Positions 1 through 6,958 of a DNA stretch of 21,950 nt are shown in pieces (position 1 is the first letter of the stretch; each line of letters starts with the position of its first letter). Position numbers and translations under genes: made by a program. The notes under the pieces were generated by a model that saw only the letters and a list, made by a program, of their open reading frames with translations, was not told where the DNA came from and ran no database searches. Location of the stretch: the NCBI GenBank assembly GCA_002774795.1, contig PCYI01000002.1:1-21950 (forward strand), in the 5' to 3' direction. This DNA comes from Candidatus Vogelbacteria bacterium CG10_big_fil_rev_8_21_14_0_10_51_16 (GTDB lineage: Bacteria > Patescibacteriota > Minisyncoccia > Phycocordibacterales > JACRKE01).

Positions 1-224
1 TGTGGCTCTGAAATATGATATCTTAGAAACTAACCGACGCACCGGAGGAGCAGAGCTACTACACTGATGTTTTAATTTGAGCTATTAAGTAAAACTGCAC
101 CACCTGTATCTGGTAAAAAACAGGCCCGTTAAACAGTCGAGTAGACGCCGGTGTGGCGACTTACTTCCACAAGAAGGAGCGGGCTTGGGGTACAAGTCCG
201 CTCGCGGTGGTAGATGCCACCGAC

Positions 225-920
225 TTACTGTTCGAAAGGTTGGAAACCTTGACGCGGGAGGTACCGGTAGGCGACGAAGCCGCAGTTGTCGAGGAGACCT
301 TGCTTGTAGCGCTCGTCCGCTTCTGCATAGGTCCATCCTTCGATCAGAAATCGAAGGGCGTGGATGCTGATGCCATGGGCGATGACGAACTCGGTTCGCG
401 TCGGGTCCGCCTGGAAGCGTGCCTCCAGCTCTCGGAGAAAGTACACCTCCCTGTCTGCCACGGTAATGATGCTCTCGCCGCCGGGCGGGGTTGCGAACAG
501 CTGTTTCCAAGTCTGCCAGTACCGATGAAGCCATGGGAAGTGGGTGTCGGCTTCGACGTCGAGCAGTTCGTAGCCGTAGCCAGCGTGTCGCTTGCGGATC
601 AGGTGCGACCATGCGATCCTTATCTATTTGCGCTCCTCACTGCTGTATGCCGTGAGTATGCCGTACGTCGTTTCAACGGTGCGACGGTAGCCGGAGTGGG
701 TGATCTGAGTCGGCACCGGAAACCGTTCGTGCAACCGGTCACCCATCTGCGGTGACTGCACCTTGCCGAGCGACGTGAGCGGGATCAAGTGATCCGGGAC
801 ACCCTTCAGCCTGTCCCTCTCCTTTCGTGAGACGAAGAAGCCATGGTTGCGCTTGGTGTCGTTGCGTTCCGACTCGGCGTGCCTGCCGAGGATGAGATAG
901 CCAGCGTTTTCTTTGATCAT
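225..920 (-). pseudogene. Histidine phosphatase (phosphoglycerate mutase-like) with in-frame TAG
   Basis: Read through one TAG this is a 231-residue histidine phosphatase superfamily protein. The N-terminal part (from ATG at 920) has the catalytic GRHAES motif with nucleophile His14, and the distal part has the second catalytic motif IAHG (about His182). Both halves lie in one frame, separated only by TAG at 624-626 (codon 99). The first part alone (98 aa) lacks the second catalytic histidine and should be inactive. The start has a good SD (AAGGA about 7 nt upstream). The total length is normal for the family. Substrate cannot be told; members dephosphorylate small metabolites or phosphoproteins. 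It lies downstream of a nucleotidase gene on the same strand, in a GC-richer stretch. A sequencing error, a recent nonsense mutation or readthrough would all fit. Confidence 0.8.
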
Positions 921-990
921 TTTCAGTTCCTTTCCGTCTTTGCGAGCGCTCCGCCTGCCGTCGCTCTGTGGAGTTATGGCAAGGCAAAGC

Positions 991-1039
991 GCGAAGCCTG
1001 ACTACCGCAGGCAGGCAATCCATACCTAGATTGCTTCGC
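991..1039. repeat. Palindromic repeat (GAAGCAATC core) with nested 19-nt hairpin
   Basis: Between the nucleotidase and phosphatase genes, GCGAAG (991-996) plus CAATC (1016-1020) forms one arm and GATTGCTTCGC (1029-1039) the other, an 11-bp inverted repeat. The left arm is interrupted exactly by the 19-nt hairpin CCTGACTACCGCAGGCAGG (997-1015). The same core occurs uninterrupted at 14242-14300 and interrupted at 6527-6600. Cores of this kind are common dispersed palindromes in bacterial genomes. A role in transcript processing is possible but not shown. Confidence 0.7.
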
Positions 1040-1081
1040 ATCTGCCATGCTCGCAAAGACGATGTCACAGGCAGACTCGAA

Positions 1082-1654
1082 CTACTTCCGCATATCGATC
1101 GTGGGGAACATCCCTTCCCGCATCATGCTCTCCCATGTTACCCGTCGGGCGTTCACGTGCCGGTTGTATGGCTGGTCGTAGAGGAAGTGCAGCCACGGCG
1201 GTTCTTGAGCGCCATGCTCGGCCGGGTTTGGCCGATCGTCGATCAAGATCGCGCCGGAGACCAGACTCTTATCGCGGGTAAGGATCATCTTTCGCACAAA
1301 CTCCTCACCCAGATGTTCCGCCACCCAAGCGTACTTTTCCGCGACGCAGTGTTGCCACTGCTTCAAGGGGGCAGTGCAGATGCGCACGTCATGGCCTGCG
1401 GCGACGAGCCAGCGCATGCCTTCGATGGCGCCCACCATCGGCTTCAAGGCCTTAAAGAAGCCGGGTTGTTCGCAGAGATGGCGGATGGAAGCGCGCAGGT
1501 CTTCCGGGTAGTTGTCCTGCACTTCGAACTTCGTGTGTGCCTCGTAAGGCAGTGGCGCGATCTCCGGGTGGTGCACGACCATCAGGTCGAGCACCCCTTG
1601 GGTGAAGTCGGCGAGGACGCCGTCCATATCTACCAGTAGCAACATTCTGTGCAC
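1082..1654 (-). CDS. 5'(3')-deoxyribonucleotidase (HAD superfamily, NT5C-like)
   Basis: The 190-aa protein has all four HAD phosphatase motifs: DMDGVLADF (Asp9 nucleophile, Asp11 acid/base), Thr94 in CTAPLKQW, Lys129 in LTRDKS, and the metal-binding LIDDRP (Asp139-Asp140). The GVLADF form and the aromatic residues after motif II are typical of cytosolic 5'(3')-deoxyribonucleotidases, which dephosphorylate deoxyribonucleoside monophosphates and limit dNTP pools. Length fits the family. The GTG start at 1654 is chosen because AAAGGAGAG lies about 6 nt upstream; an ATG three codons inside is the alternative. The gene precedes the histidine phosphatase on the same strand, 161 nt away across a palindromic repeat. 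A weak promoter-like pair (TTAAGA, 17 nt, TATAGG) lies at 1707-1735. Confidence 0.88.
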   Translation of the reverse strand: MHRMLLLVDMDGVLADFTQGVLDLMVVHHPEIAPLPYEAHTKFEVQDNYPEDLRASIRHLCEQPGFFKALKPMVGAIEGMRWLVAAGHDVRICTAPLKQWQHCVAEKYAWVAEHLGEEFVRKMILTRDKSLVSGAILIDDRPNPAEHGAQEPPWLHFLYDQPYNRHVNARRVTWESMMREGMFPTIDMRK

Positions 1655-1831
1655 GAGGTCTCTCCTTTCTTTGGACTGACAATGTCCGTTCCTGTTCTAC
1701 CTTGATCCTATATGGGTTTCTCACTCTTGTCTTAAGAATGTTACGTATGTGTCACACAATACTGTGTATATGGCAATTAGGCCTTACCTGTATTACAATG
1801 TAAGCATAAGATAGTTGTCACAAATTGTTAC

Positions 1832-2563
1832 ATGAAACACAAAAAAGGTCTCTTCCCGCTCTTGGGCATGACTACAAGAGACGAGCAGATCTACACGGTC
1901 CTGCTCGCTCTTGGCCCCGCCACAGCCACAGAGCTTGCCCATCGCGCCAAGCTTCATCGACAAGAGTTGTACCGCGCGCTTCCCTCCCTGCTCGGGAGTG
2001 GGGTTGTTGTGCAGGTGAAACGTAGTAAGCGCCGTGCCTATACGGCCTGCGATCCCAAGCAGCTTTTGCATCTCTACGAGGAGGCGCGTGCTAGCGTAGA
2101 GGAACAGTTGCAAGAGTTTAGCGAGCTTTCACACGGCATAGCCACGCGGCCTTTAGTAACCTACGCCGAAGGTCTCGCTGGTATTCGCCGAGCATATGCG
2201 GACGTGATGCACTCACTTCCTCGAGGCGGCATCTATTTCCGCTACAGCTCAAAAGATGCCCGGCGCCGCGCGGAGAAGGACTCCCCTCGTGATTTTGTTC
2301 AGGTGCGCGACAAGAAACAGCTTGAGAGGCTGGTGATTACCAACGAAGAGGAGAAAAAGCGTAAACGCAATCTGCTTGGTCGCGATATTCGCGTCGTGCC
2401 AAAAGATTTTGATCTCTTCGAAGACAATGTGACACAGGTCATTTATGGCAATAAGGTGGCAATCATGGATTTCAACTCCGAGACCACCATCACCATTGAA
2501 AACGCCACCATTGCCCGCTTCCAAGAAAAGATTTTCCGCCTGTTGTTTCGGTATTTGAAGTGA
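1832..2563 (+). CDS. TrmB-like transcriptional regulator
   Basis: The 243-aa protein has an N-terminal winged helix-turn-helix (about residues 12-75: DEQIYTVLLALGPATATELA followed by a recognition-helix segment RQELYRALPSLL), a short helical linker and a C-terminal domain of the TrmB effector/PLD-like type ending in YGNKVAIMDF and an aromatic-basic tail. TrmB proteins are sugar- or metabolite-responsive repressors or activators in archaea, and related proteins are frequent in CPR genomes. The ligand is unknown. No SD precedes the ATG. TACAAT at 1796-1801 and TAAGAT at about 1807 are possible -10 elements, so the message may have a very short leader. It is divergent from the nucleotidase gene and convergent with the TA pair, with no clear operon partner. 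Confidence 0.75.
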   Translation: MKHKKGLFPLLGMTTRDEQIYTVLLALGPATATELAHRAKLHRQELYRALPSLLGSGVVVQVKRSKRRAYTACDPKQLLHLYEEARASVEEQLQEFSELSHGIATRPLVTYAEGLAGIRRAYADVMHSLPRGGIYFRYSSKDARRRAEKDSPRDFVQVRDKKQLERLVITNEEEKKRKRNLLGRDIRVVPKDFDLFEDNVTQVIYGNKVAIMDFNSETTITIENATIARFQEKIFRLLFRYLK

Positions 2564-2657
2564 AGATTTACTGCGGCAAGACTTCTCCTTTGCCATCTTT
2601 GATCACTCTATTCATAAAACCGATGCCAACAACATTAGCGTTTTGATCGGAAACTAC

Positions 2658-2936
2658 CTACACCGACTCTTTTAAGAGGCCGTTGTTGTACTGGTGAATG
2701 ATCGAGGCGACGAGCGTTTGATACGGCAGACCTTTCTCCGCGGCCCGCTGCTTCAAGCGCAATAGATCTTGGGGAGTAAGACGTATGTTGATGGCCTTGT
2801 TGCGGGTGAGGGTGTAGTGGGCGTTTGCTCTGGCTCGGGCGACTTCCTCCTTTAGTTTCGGTACCGATTTGAGTTTTCCGGACTCGTAAGCCGTGAGCAA
2901 TTCTCGTTCTTCTTTGTCTAATGTATATTTTTTCAT
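2658..2936 (-). CDS. RHH-type antitoxin (CopG/BrnA-like)
   Basis: The 92-aa basic and acidic protein has a C-terminal ribbon-helix-helix signature (about residues 48-84): a short strand NIRLTPQDL, then a helix LLRLKQRAAEKGL, then PYQTLVASIIHQY. This is the pattern of CopG-like antitoxins that bind their own operator as dimers. The N-terminal half is charged and probably wraps the toxin. It starts 15 nt after the toxin stop, giving toxin-first order as in BrnT/BrnA systems. No SD is close to the ATG, so translation may be coupled to the toxin gene. It ends in TAG. Confidence 0.78.
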   Translation of the reverse strand: MKKYTLDKEERELLTAYESGKLKSVPKLKEEVARARANAHYTLTRNKAINIRLTPQDLLRLKQRAAEKGLPYQTLVASIIHQYNNGLLKESV

Positions 2937-2951
2937 ACTATTGTGGGCTTA

Positions 2952-3260
2952 TTATCCTTGTAAGCGTTTCCTCGTCGCCTTTCGACTCGGAATAATGGTT
3001 TTTAGAAATATCTTTTCCTCATCTTCTACGAACGGAACAAGATATACATATCTATCAATTTCTTCTCTATCAATTTCTACTACATAGACATGCTGATGAG
3101 CGTACTTTTTCTTGTTTGCATGCGGGATGACATCGAGGATACGCCCCCCCTGCATCGCGAGAAGTATCGCTTCAAAGGAAATATTTCTTGTGCGTTTGAG
3201 CAGCTCGTTCTTCGCATCACTCCAACTCAAGGGTTTATCTGGAAAAACAAAGGACTCCAT
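2952..3260 (-). CDS. Putative toxin of a type II TA module (BrnT/DUF4258-like)
   Basis: The 102-aa protein fits a small family of RNase-like toxins: an N-terminal WSDAKNELLKRTRNISFEAI helix region like the BrnT start, a central strand pair (HVYVVEID and YVYLVPFVE) and a C-terminal basic segment (FLKTIIPSRKATRKR). BrnT toxins are RelE-fold ribonucleases that block translation. The cognate RHH antitoxin is directly downstream. The ATG at 3260 lies 6 nt below a strong -10 element with no SD, so the transcript is predicted leaderless. Assignment to BrnT versus another DUF4258-type toxin is by pattern only. Confidence 0.7.
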   Translation of the reverse strand: MESFVFPDKPLSWSDAKNELLKRTRNISFEAILLAMQGGRILDVIPHANKKKYAHQHVYVVEIDREEIDRYVYLVPFVEDEEKIFLKTIIPSRKATRKRLQG

Positions 3261-3266
3261 ATGGGT

Positions 3267-3294
3267 AGTATATACAACTCATACTGCTTGTCAA
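3267..3294 (-). promoter_or_regulatory. Promoter of the toxin-antitoxin operon, leaderless
   Basis: On the minus strand a perfect -35 TTGACA (3289-3294), a 16-nt spacer and -10 TATACT (3267-3272) are followed by 6 nt and the toxin ATG. The expected transcription start coincides with the A of the ATG. AGTAT and ATACT arms within this stretch could form an operator for the RHH antitoxin. Confidence 0.75.
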
Positions 3295-3442
3295 TATTAA
3301 GACGTTGACTACTGGAATTTCATTACACGAAAAAAGTCGATCTAATCTGGGATCTAGGGGGCCAACTATCGCCTACGTTACTACTTAACTGATATATATA
3401 CTTTGGTATATGTAAACAACATTTATCATCAAAACAAACAGT

Positions 3443-3457
3443 CACCTCCGCGAGGTG
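3443..3457 (-). terminator. Candidate terminator hairpin below the aspartic protease gene
   Basis: CACCTC and GAGGTG form a perfect 6-bp stem with a 3-nt loop. Read on the minus strand it is followed by a T-rich stretch (ACTGTTTGTTTTG). It lies about 70 nt after the protease stop codon. The short stem and interrupted T tract make it a weak call. The surrounding 3441-3520 stretch is markedly GC-rich compared with the AT-rich sequence on its left. Confidence 0.35.
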
Positions 3458-3527
3458 GCGCCGGCGGCCACGCCGATCGGACGGGTGCGGCGGGACAAGA
3501 CGGACGACCGGCTTTATCTTGTACCGA

Positions 3528-3890
3528 CTATTTCTCAAGAGTCACGGTTCGGTGCTTACAATCGACGAGTGCTTTATATGAAAATTTCGTGAGAAAACTT
3601 ATGCCCATGAGTGGCATGCTTTCAGCAATGAGCACTTCAATAGTCTGGATTTCTCGCTCCATGGAAGCCATTGCAAGTGCTACGGGTACTTGCACAACCT
3701 CGCCACTTGCAATCTTTACTTCGGTAACCCCGATAACTTCAAGGCCAAGCTCCTCAGCCATTTGCGGAGTTACCTGCAGATCTCCGGAGAATCCTGTATC
3801 AAGCACGGCATAGGTTGCTTGCACCGCTTGTCCCCACGCCACGAAAACCTGCATGAAGGGAGTGTCCTCAAGGAAGAGCCCACTAATCAT
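3528..3890 (-). CDS. Clan AA aspartic protease (retropepsin-like)
   Basis: The 120-aa single-domain protein contains the retropepsin active-site motif DTGFSG (Asp31) preceded by hydrophobic AVL, then the LQVTPQMAEELGLEVIG segment and a C-terminal ISFLTKF region matching the second hydrophobic-hydrophobic-Gly element of the fold. Retropepsin-like enzymes work as dimers with one Asp from each subunit. Bacterial clan AA proteins of this size are widespread but mostly uncharacterised. It overlaps the upstream small gene by 4 nt (ATGA), so the two are co-translated. It ends in TAG. No signal peptide is visible, so it should be cytosolic. Confidence 0.8.
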   Translation of the reverse strand: MISGLFLEDTPFMQVFVAWGQAVQATYAVLDTGFSGDLQVTPQMAEELGLEVIGVTEVKIASGEVVQVPVALAMASMEREIQTIEVLIAESMPLMGISFLTKFSYKALVDCKHRTVTLEK

Positions 3891-4213
3891 GCTGCAATTT
3901 TAGTCTGAAAAAGCATGTGCGCCATTGTTTCGGCTACGTCATAGCCAATCTTCACCACGTAGAAAATTCTATCAGGATGCTCTTTGCGCGCCTTGGTCAA
4001 AGCCTCTGCGCTTGAGATGCCGAGATAGGCTGATTTGGACACAACATCGATAGCTAAAAATTTTCCCTTTTCTTGAGGTTCGTAGGTAGCCTTCACGGCA
4101 TCATATATTTCAGCACCCTTCTCGGCAACATCAGAGATCTCTTTTTGGTGTAAGTTTGTCATAAGTAATTCTAGATTTTTCTTTAGTGTACTCTGGTACT
4201 CCACACCGCGCAA
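3887..4213 (-). CDS. Small protein paired with the aspartic protease (DUF5678-like?)
   Basis: The C-terminal half (GKFLAIDVVSKSAYLG, then EALTKARKEHPD and RIFYVVKIG) resembles the short DUF5678-type domain that often accompanies retropepsin-like proteases: a strand pair, a helix and a final strand. The N-terminal half is helical. The start is uncertain. TTG at 4213 gives 108 aa, but ATG at about 4162 (MTNLHQKEIS) gives 91 aa and begins nearer the recognisable part; neither has an SD. The 4-nt overlap with the protease gene and their shared occurrence suggest a functional pair, perhaps substrate or regulator of the protease (inference). Confidence 0.6.
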   Translation of the reverse strand: MRGVEYQSTLKKNLELLMTNLHQKEISDVAEKGAEIYDAVKATYEPQEKGKFLAIDVVSKSAYLGISSAEALTKARKEHPDRIFYVVKIGYDVAETMAHMLFQTKIAA

Positions 4214-4282
4214 ATACGAACTAGCTATTACGTAGACGATTCCCAGATTCTCTCATTACATAAAAGATGACCAATCTTTGCA

Positions 4283-5080
4283 CTACGAACTGATCCGCTC
4301 TGCTCTGCCCCAGCACAATTCAAAGATAATATTTTGATAAAAGGAGGCGATGTCTTCGTTTTGGATGATGGTGCAAGTAAATTTGCCCGAGGTGAGGGAC
4401 ATGATGGCCATGACATCATTCCACGAGAAGACGCCAGACTGCCAGACGAGTTCGGGCGGGAGCAGTCGTGCTTCGATGTTGTATTCCTGTGATTTCTTAG
4501 CAACTTTGTGTACAAAAGGGCATGGGGGAAAGATAAGTCTGGTGTGAATGCCAAGCTTTGCCCGCCGCGCAAAATAATCTTCCAGATAGTCGGGTCCTAG
4601 CACTTGTGAAAAGGTGTCCACATAGATGAAGACGAGCACCTCCCTTCTCGCGGTCAAACTTTCTTCAAGCATGCGCTTGAAGCCCTCCACTCCTTCATAA
4701 AACTTTACCGTAGGTCTACTCTCCGAACGTTGCACAAACTGCGCGAGGAGCTCTTCTGCCTGGCCTACTTGGGACTTGAGCAGTTTGAGCTCATTCTCAC
4801 TCTTTTGAATCAAGCGGCGCAGGACATCGGGCGACTCGGCCACAATGGTGCGCCTCTTATTCTTCCGAGTTTCGAAGAGAAATCCCTTCTCTATCAGGCG
4901 CTCAATGGCACTGTGTACCGTCACGCGGTTTTTACGCACCTGTTTGGCCACTTCCTGCACCGTCGCTCCCCCGCTCTCGAGGAGATTGAGGTAAACAGTA
5001 GCCTCAAGCTTGTTGCACCCAAAGCGCTCCCAAGTAGATATGAAGCCCTTGGTTCCCCTAAACTTGTTGAAGATTCTCAC
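4283..5080 (-). CDS. TrmB-like transcriptional regulator
   Basis: This 265-aa protein has an N-terminal winged helix (about residues 18-75: FGCNKLEATVYLNLLESGGA, VQEVAKQV, then recognition-helix segment NRVTVHSAIERLIEKGF and a basic wing ETRKNKRR), a coiled linker rich in Lys/Glu/Leu (about 85-117) and a C-terminal effector domain with VLVFIYVDTF, LGIHTRLIFPP and WNDVMAIMSL, the usual TrmB/PLD-like pattern. The GTG at 5080 has only AAAAGG nearby, so the start is uncertain. It shares architecture with the regulator at 1832 but little sequence. It lies alone, divergent from the gene at 5246. An inverted pair TAAGT and ACTTA in the divergent region (about 5174-5190) could be an operator. It ends in TAG. 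Confidence 0.75.
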   Translation of the reverse strand: MRIFNKFRGTKGFISTWERFGCNKLEATVYLNLLESGGATVQEVAKQVRKNRVTVHSAIERLIEKGFLFETRKNKRRTIVAESPDVLRRLIQKSENELKLLKSQVGQAEELLAQFVQRSESRPTVKFYEGVEGFKRMLEESLTARREVLVFIYVDTFSQVLGPDYLEDYFARRAKLGIHTRLIFPPCPFVHKVAKKSQEYNIEARLLPPELVWQSGVFSWNDVMAIMSLTSGKFTCTIIQNEDIASFYQNIIFELCWGRAERISS

Positions 5081-5245
5081 GCCTTTTTGGTTTCAAGGAG
5101 TGCAGGATGTATGTGGCCTTATGCATGTATATAGGGTGTCAGGCCTTTTTTTAGGTTGTATCTGTAGCTTGATAAGTATATTTGACTTACACTGTATCTT
5201 GTGGATTGGTAACGTTATGGCTCTCGGGAGTCGAAGGGAGTATCC

Positions 5246-5650
5246 GTGAAAATCTTGTGGATGGACCTGTACTCTGGCATGTGGCCAGAGTACAAAGATG
5301 AGTTCGATAAACTCATCAGAGGGCAACATCAGGTGAGGATGTGGAGCACCGCGTCCTTTCACGGCGGCCCAGAGAGGGCAGATATCAGTGCCCTCTCTAA
5401 GATCAAGTCAGAGGATTATGACTTGGTTGTGATGGGAAACTACGGGAATTCGGGTTTGGGTTGGGTCACCCACCTCCCCGCCCAAACGAGAAAAAAGATG
5501 ATTCTCAACCACTCCGGCTTGTGCAAAAGTGTAGAGGATGAGTATCGTCAGCTTGAGGTGCTGCGGGTTATGAGACGGACGAAGTTTTGGGAGGAGGTGC
5601 GGGCTGGTAGGATCACCGCCCTCCTCCGTGAGAGCGGTGAGGACGAGTAG
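5246..5650 (+). CDS. Unrecognised small protein, possible Rossmann or receiver-like fold
   Basis: I do not recognise this 134-aa protein. It starts with a hydrophobic strand (KILWMDLYSG), has a second strand DYDLVVMGNYG resembling the Asp-containing strand 3 of receiver-like or flavodoxin-like folds, and ends with an amphipathic helical region rich in Arg and Glu. No catalytic motif is visible. The GTG start is supported by AAGGGAG 5 nt upstream, unlike most neighbours which lack an SD. It ends in TAG, followed by hairpins that form the leader of the next gene. Confidence 0.6.
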   Translation: MKILWMDLYSGMWPEYKDEFDKLIRGQHQVRMWSTASFHGGPERADISALSKIKSEDYDLVVMGNYGNSGLGWVTHLPAQTRKKMILNHSGLCKSVEDEYRQLEVLRVMRRTKFWEEVRAGRITALLRESGEDE

Positions 5651-5688
5651 GACCTTAAAGAAAAAAAGGGGGGGGTGAACCCTCCATC

Positions 5689-5755
5689 TGGCCCACGGTG
5701 TTATTTCGTGGGCCACACTTCCGAGCACGGAACAAGCGGCCCGTGTTGAGAAGTG
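5689..5755 (+). other. Hairpin-rich leader between two plus-strand genes
   Basis: A perfect 9-bp stem TGGCCCACG (5689-5697) with CGTGGGCCA (5707-5715) is followed at once by a second, two-part hairpin: CACTTC (5716-5721) with GAAGTG (5750-5755) enclosing CACGG (5726-5730) with CCGTG (5741-5745). Neither is followed by a T tract, so a simple terminator is unlikely. The structures sit in the 130-nt gap before the cupin gene and could be a regulatory leader, a processing site or an attenuator. No known riboswitch class is recognised. Confidence 0.35.
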
Positions 5756-5780
5756 GGATTAGTAGAAGCTTACAAAAAGC

Positions 5781-6485
5781 ATGAATACAATAAATACAAT
5801 CGAAAATGTAAACGAAAAAGAGGCCCATGGTTTTCACTCGTCACAGTCCTGGATTCCGGAATCTTTGAGCACCGAGGACTTAACTTGGCGCTATGCACCC
5901 GACCTGACTGCGGAGGAGAAAGAAACGGTGTTGTCTCTCACAAAAGACAGTGGCTTCGTTTCCCTGTTCACTCCCTTTGTGCCCAACAAGGAGACGAAAA
6001 AGAGCGACGTGGCCGGGATCTTAAACCTCATCTCCGGCTTACCCAAGCTGGAGAGTATCGCGGGTTCGATGATTTTAGATAAAAAACTCTCCGAATCTAT
6101 CGGGGCGGGAATAGTGGTGGTAGCTGCAGATGGCAGTGAGCTACCCGTCGGCCAGCCGGTCAAGCAGGTGATCTACGAAAGTATGCCCACCGATGTGTAC
6201 TTCGAAACCATTGGAGGGTTTTCACTGGCGAAGATAAAGATTAGCGAGGGCGACCCCGAGATTGTCGAGGGTTTGCATGTCCACAATGGAGGAAGACTCA
6301 TTGTGGCTCTCTCCAAATCTTCCAAAGTGGTCTTGCCATCCGGAACAGTAAACCTAAGAAAAAACGATGTGATATGGATGCCCCCATGGACCCTGCACAG
6401 TTTTCTAACGGGAGATTTTCTCGCTCTCCATCCGAATGAGGCGGGCTGGAATCACCCAGAGGCTTTCCTTCCCTATCGAAGCTAG
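5781..6485 (+). CDS. Cupin-domain protein
   Basis: The C-terminal part of this 234-aa protein (about residues 140-225) has a cupin pattern: motif 1 GLHVHNGGR (His166, His168) followed by a beta stretch LIVALS, and motif 2 PPWTLHSF (His206) after a V-I-W-M-P strand. The usual motif-1 glutamate is not obvious, so metal binding or catalysis is unsure. The N-terminal 130 residues are of unknown type. Cupins include small-molecule dioxygenases, isomerases and sugar-binding proteins; nothing here decides. There is no SD. The ATG is just after a small GCTT/AAGC hairpin and follows a structured leader. It ends in TAG beside a palindromic repeat. Confidence 0.65.
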   Translation: MNTINTIENVNEKEAHGFHSSQSWIPESLSTEDLTWRYAPDLTAEEKETVLSLTKDSGFVSLFTPFVPNKETKKSDVAGILNLISGLPKLESIAGSMILDKKLSESIGAGIVVVAADGSELPVGQPVKQVIYESMPTDVYFETIGGFSLAKIKISEGDPEIVEGLHVHNGGRLIVALSKSSKVVLPSGTVNLRKNDVIWMPPWTLHSFLTGDFLALHPNEAGWNHPEAFLPYRS

Positions 6486-6489
6486 AGTC

Positions 6490-6641
6490 TAGGACCTACC
6501 CAAACTGCTGTCTTTGTGATGTAAACCGAAGCCTGCCTACCGCAGGCAGGCAATCCAGAATTCTTGATGCCTACAAATAAGTCTAGGTTGCTTCGCGCAG
6601 AGCGCTCGCAAAGACGAAAAGAGGGCTTTGTGTAGGTCCTA
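6490..6641. repeat. Inverted-repeat element with TAGGACCTAC ends and nested 19-nt hairpin
   Basis: TAGGACCTACCCAAA at the left end and its near-complement CTTTGTGTAGGTCCTA at the right end bound a 152-bp element. The interior has the GAAGCAATCC/GGTTGCTTCGC core, and the 19-nt hairpin CCTGCCTACCGCAGGCAGG (6532-6550) is inserted after GAAG, the same position as at 997. A target duplication is not clear. The element starts 5 nt after the cupin stop codon and could act as its 3' end. Confidence 0.65.
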
Positions 6642-6667
6642 TAAATAAAGGTACTGGATGCCTTTAT

Positions 6668-6913
6668 TTAATCTTCGTAAATAGGATGAGGCCTCACGCG
6701 GAGAAACCAGTATTCACTGCCTAATTTCTTCACATACTGTGAGTTACGAAATTCGGATTTACTCCCTCCCCCTGGCCAGCCTGCCTGCGGTAGGCAGGGG
6801 GGAGGGGCAATTTCGTAACTCAAAGTCACATAGCGAACGTGAATCTTATAATTTACTGAAAAAGCGTACTCATTCTTGAGTTTTCCGTGCAAATGGTTAA
6901 CTCGATACGCCAC
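6668..6913 (-). pseudogene. RelE-family toxin remnant with in-frame palindromic insertion
   Basis: The 81-aa frame matches the C-terminal half of RelE-like toxins. VNHLHGKLKNEYAFSVNY aligns with KLHGKYKDCHAFSIDY of the intact toxin at 7730, and the end RVRPHPIYED matches the usual VSDHDIYK tail. The N-terminal half is missing. Between RYV and YVKK a 32-residue Pro/Gly-rich segment is encoded by the palindromic element at 6737-6825 plus its 7-bp target duplication. The insertion adds exactly 96 nt and keeps the frame open. No antitoxin is adjacent. It follows the PycTM-like gene on the same strand and is probably non-functional. Confidence 0.65.
6737..6825. mobile_element. MITE-like palindromic element inside the RelE remnant
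   Basis: The 89-bp element has 17-bp terminal inverted repeats with one mismatch (CTGTGAGTTACGAAATT at the left; complement of CTTTGAGTTACGAAATT at the right) and is flanked by a perfect 7-bp direct repeat TCACATA (6730-6736 and 6826-6832), read here as a target duplication. The centre is the CTCCCCCTGGCCAG/GGGGAGG palindrome, itself split by the 19-nt hairpin CCTGCCTGCGGTAGGCAGG (6780-6798). Related copies lie at 14208, 14899 and 15288. Confidence 0.8.
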
Positions 6914-6958
6914 TTTTTAAGATAACAGGGGGGAATGATGTTGAGAAACACCATGCGA

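Noticed and set aside
85..755. Long frames overlapping the histidine phosphatase (175 aa minus, 200 aa plus)
   Set aside because: Shadow frames in GC-rich DNA; the true frame is fixed by the RHAES and AHG motifs.
5130..5155. GGCCT...AGGCC followed by a T7 run as a plus-strand terminator
   Set aside because: Loop of about 20 nt is long, the stem is only 5 bp, and there is no plus-strand gene upstream to terminate.
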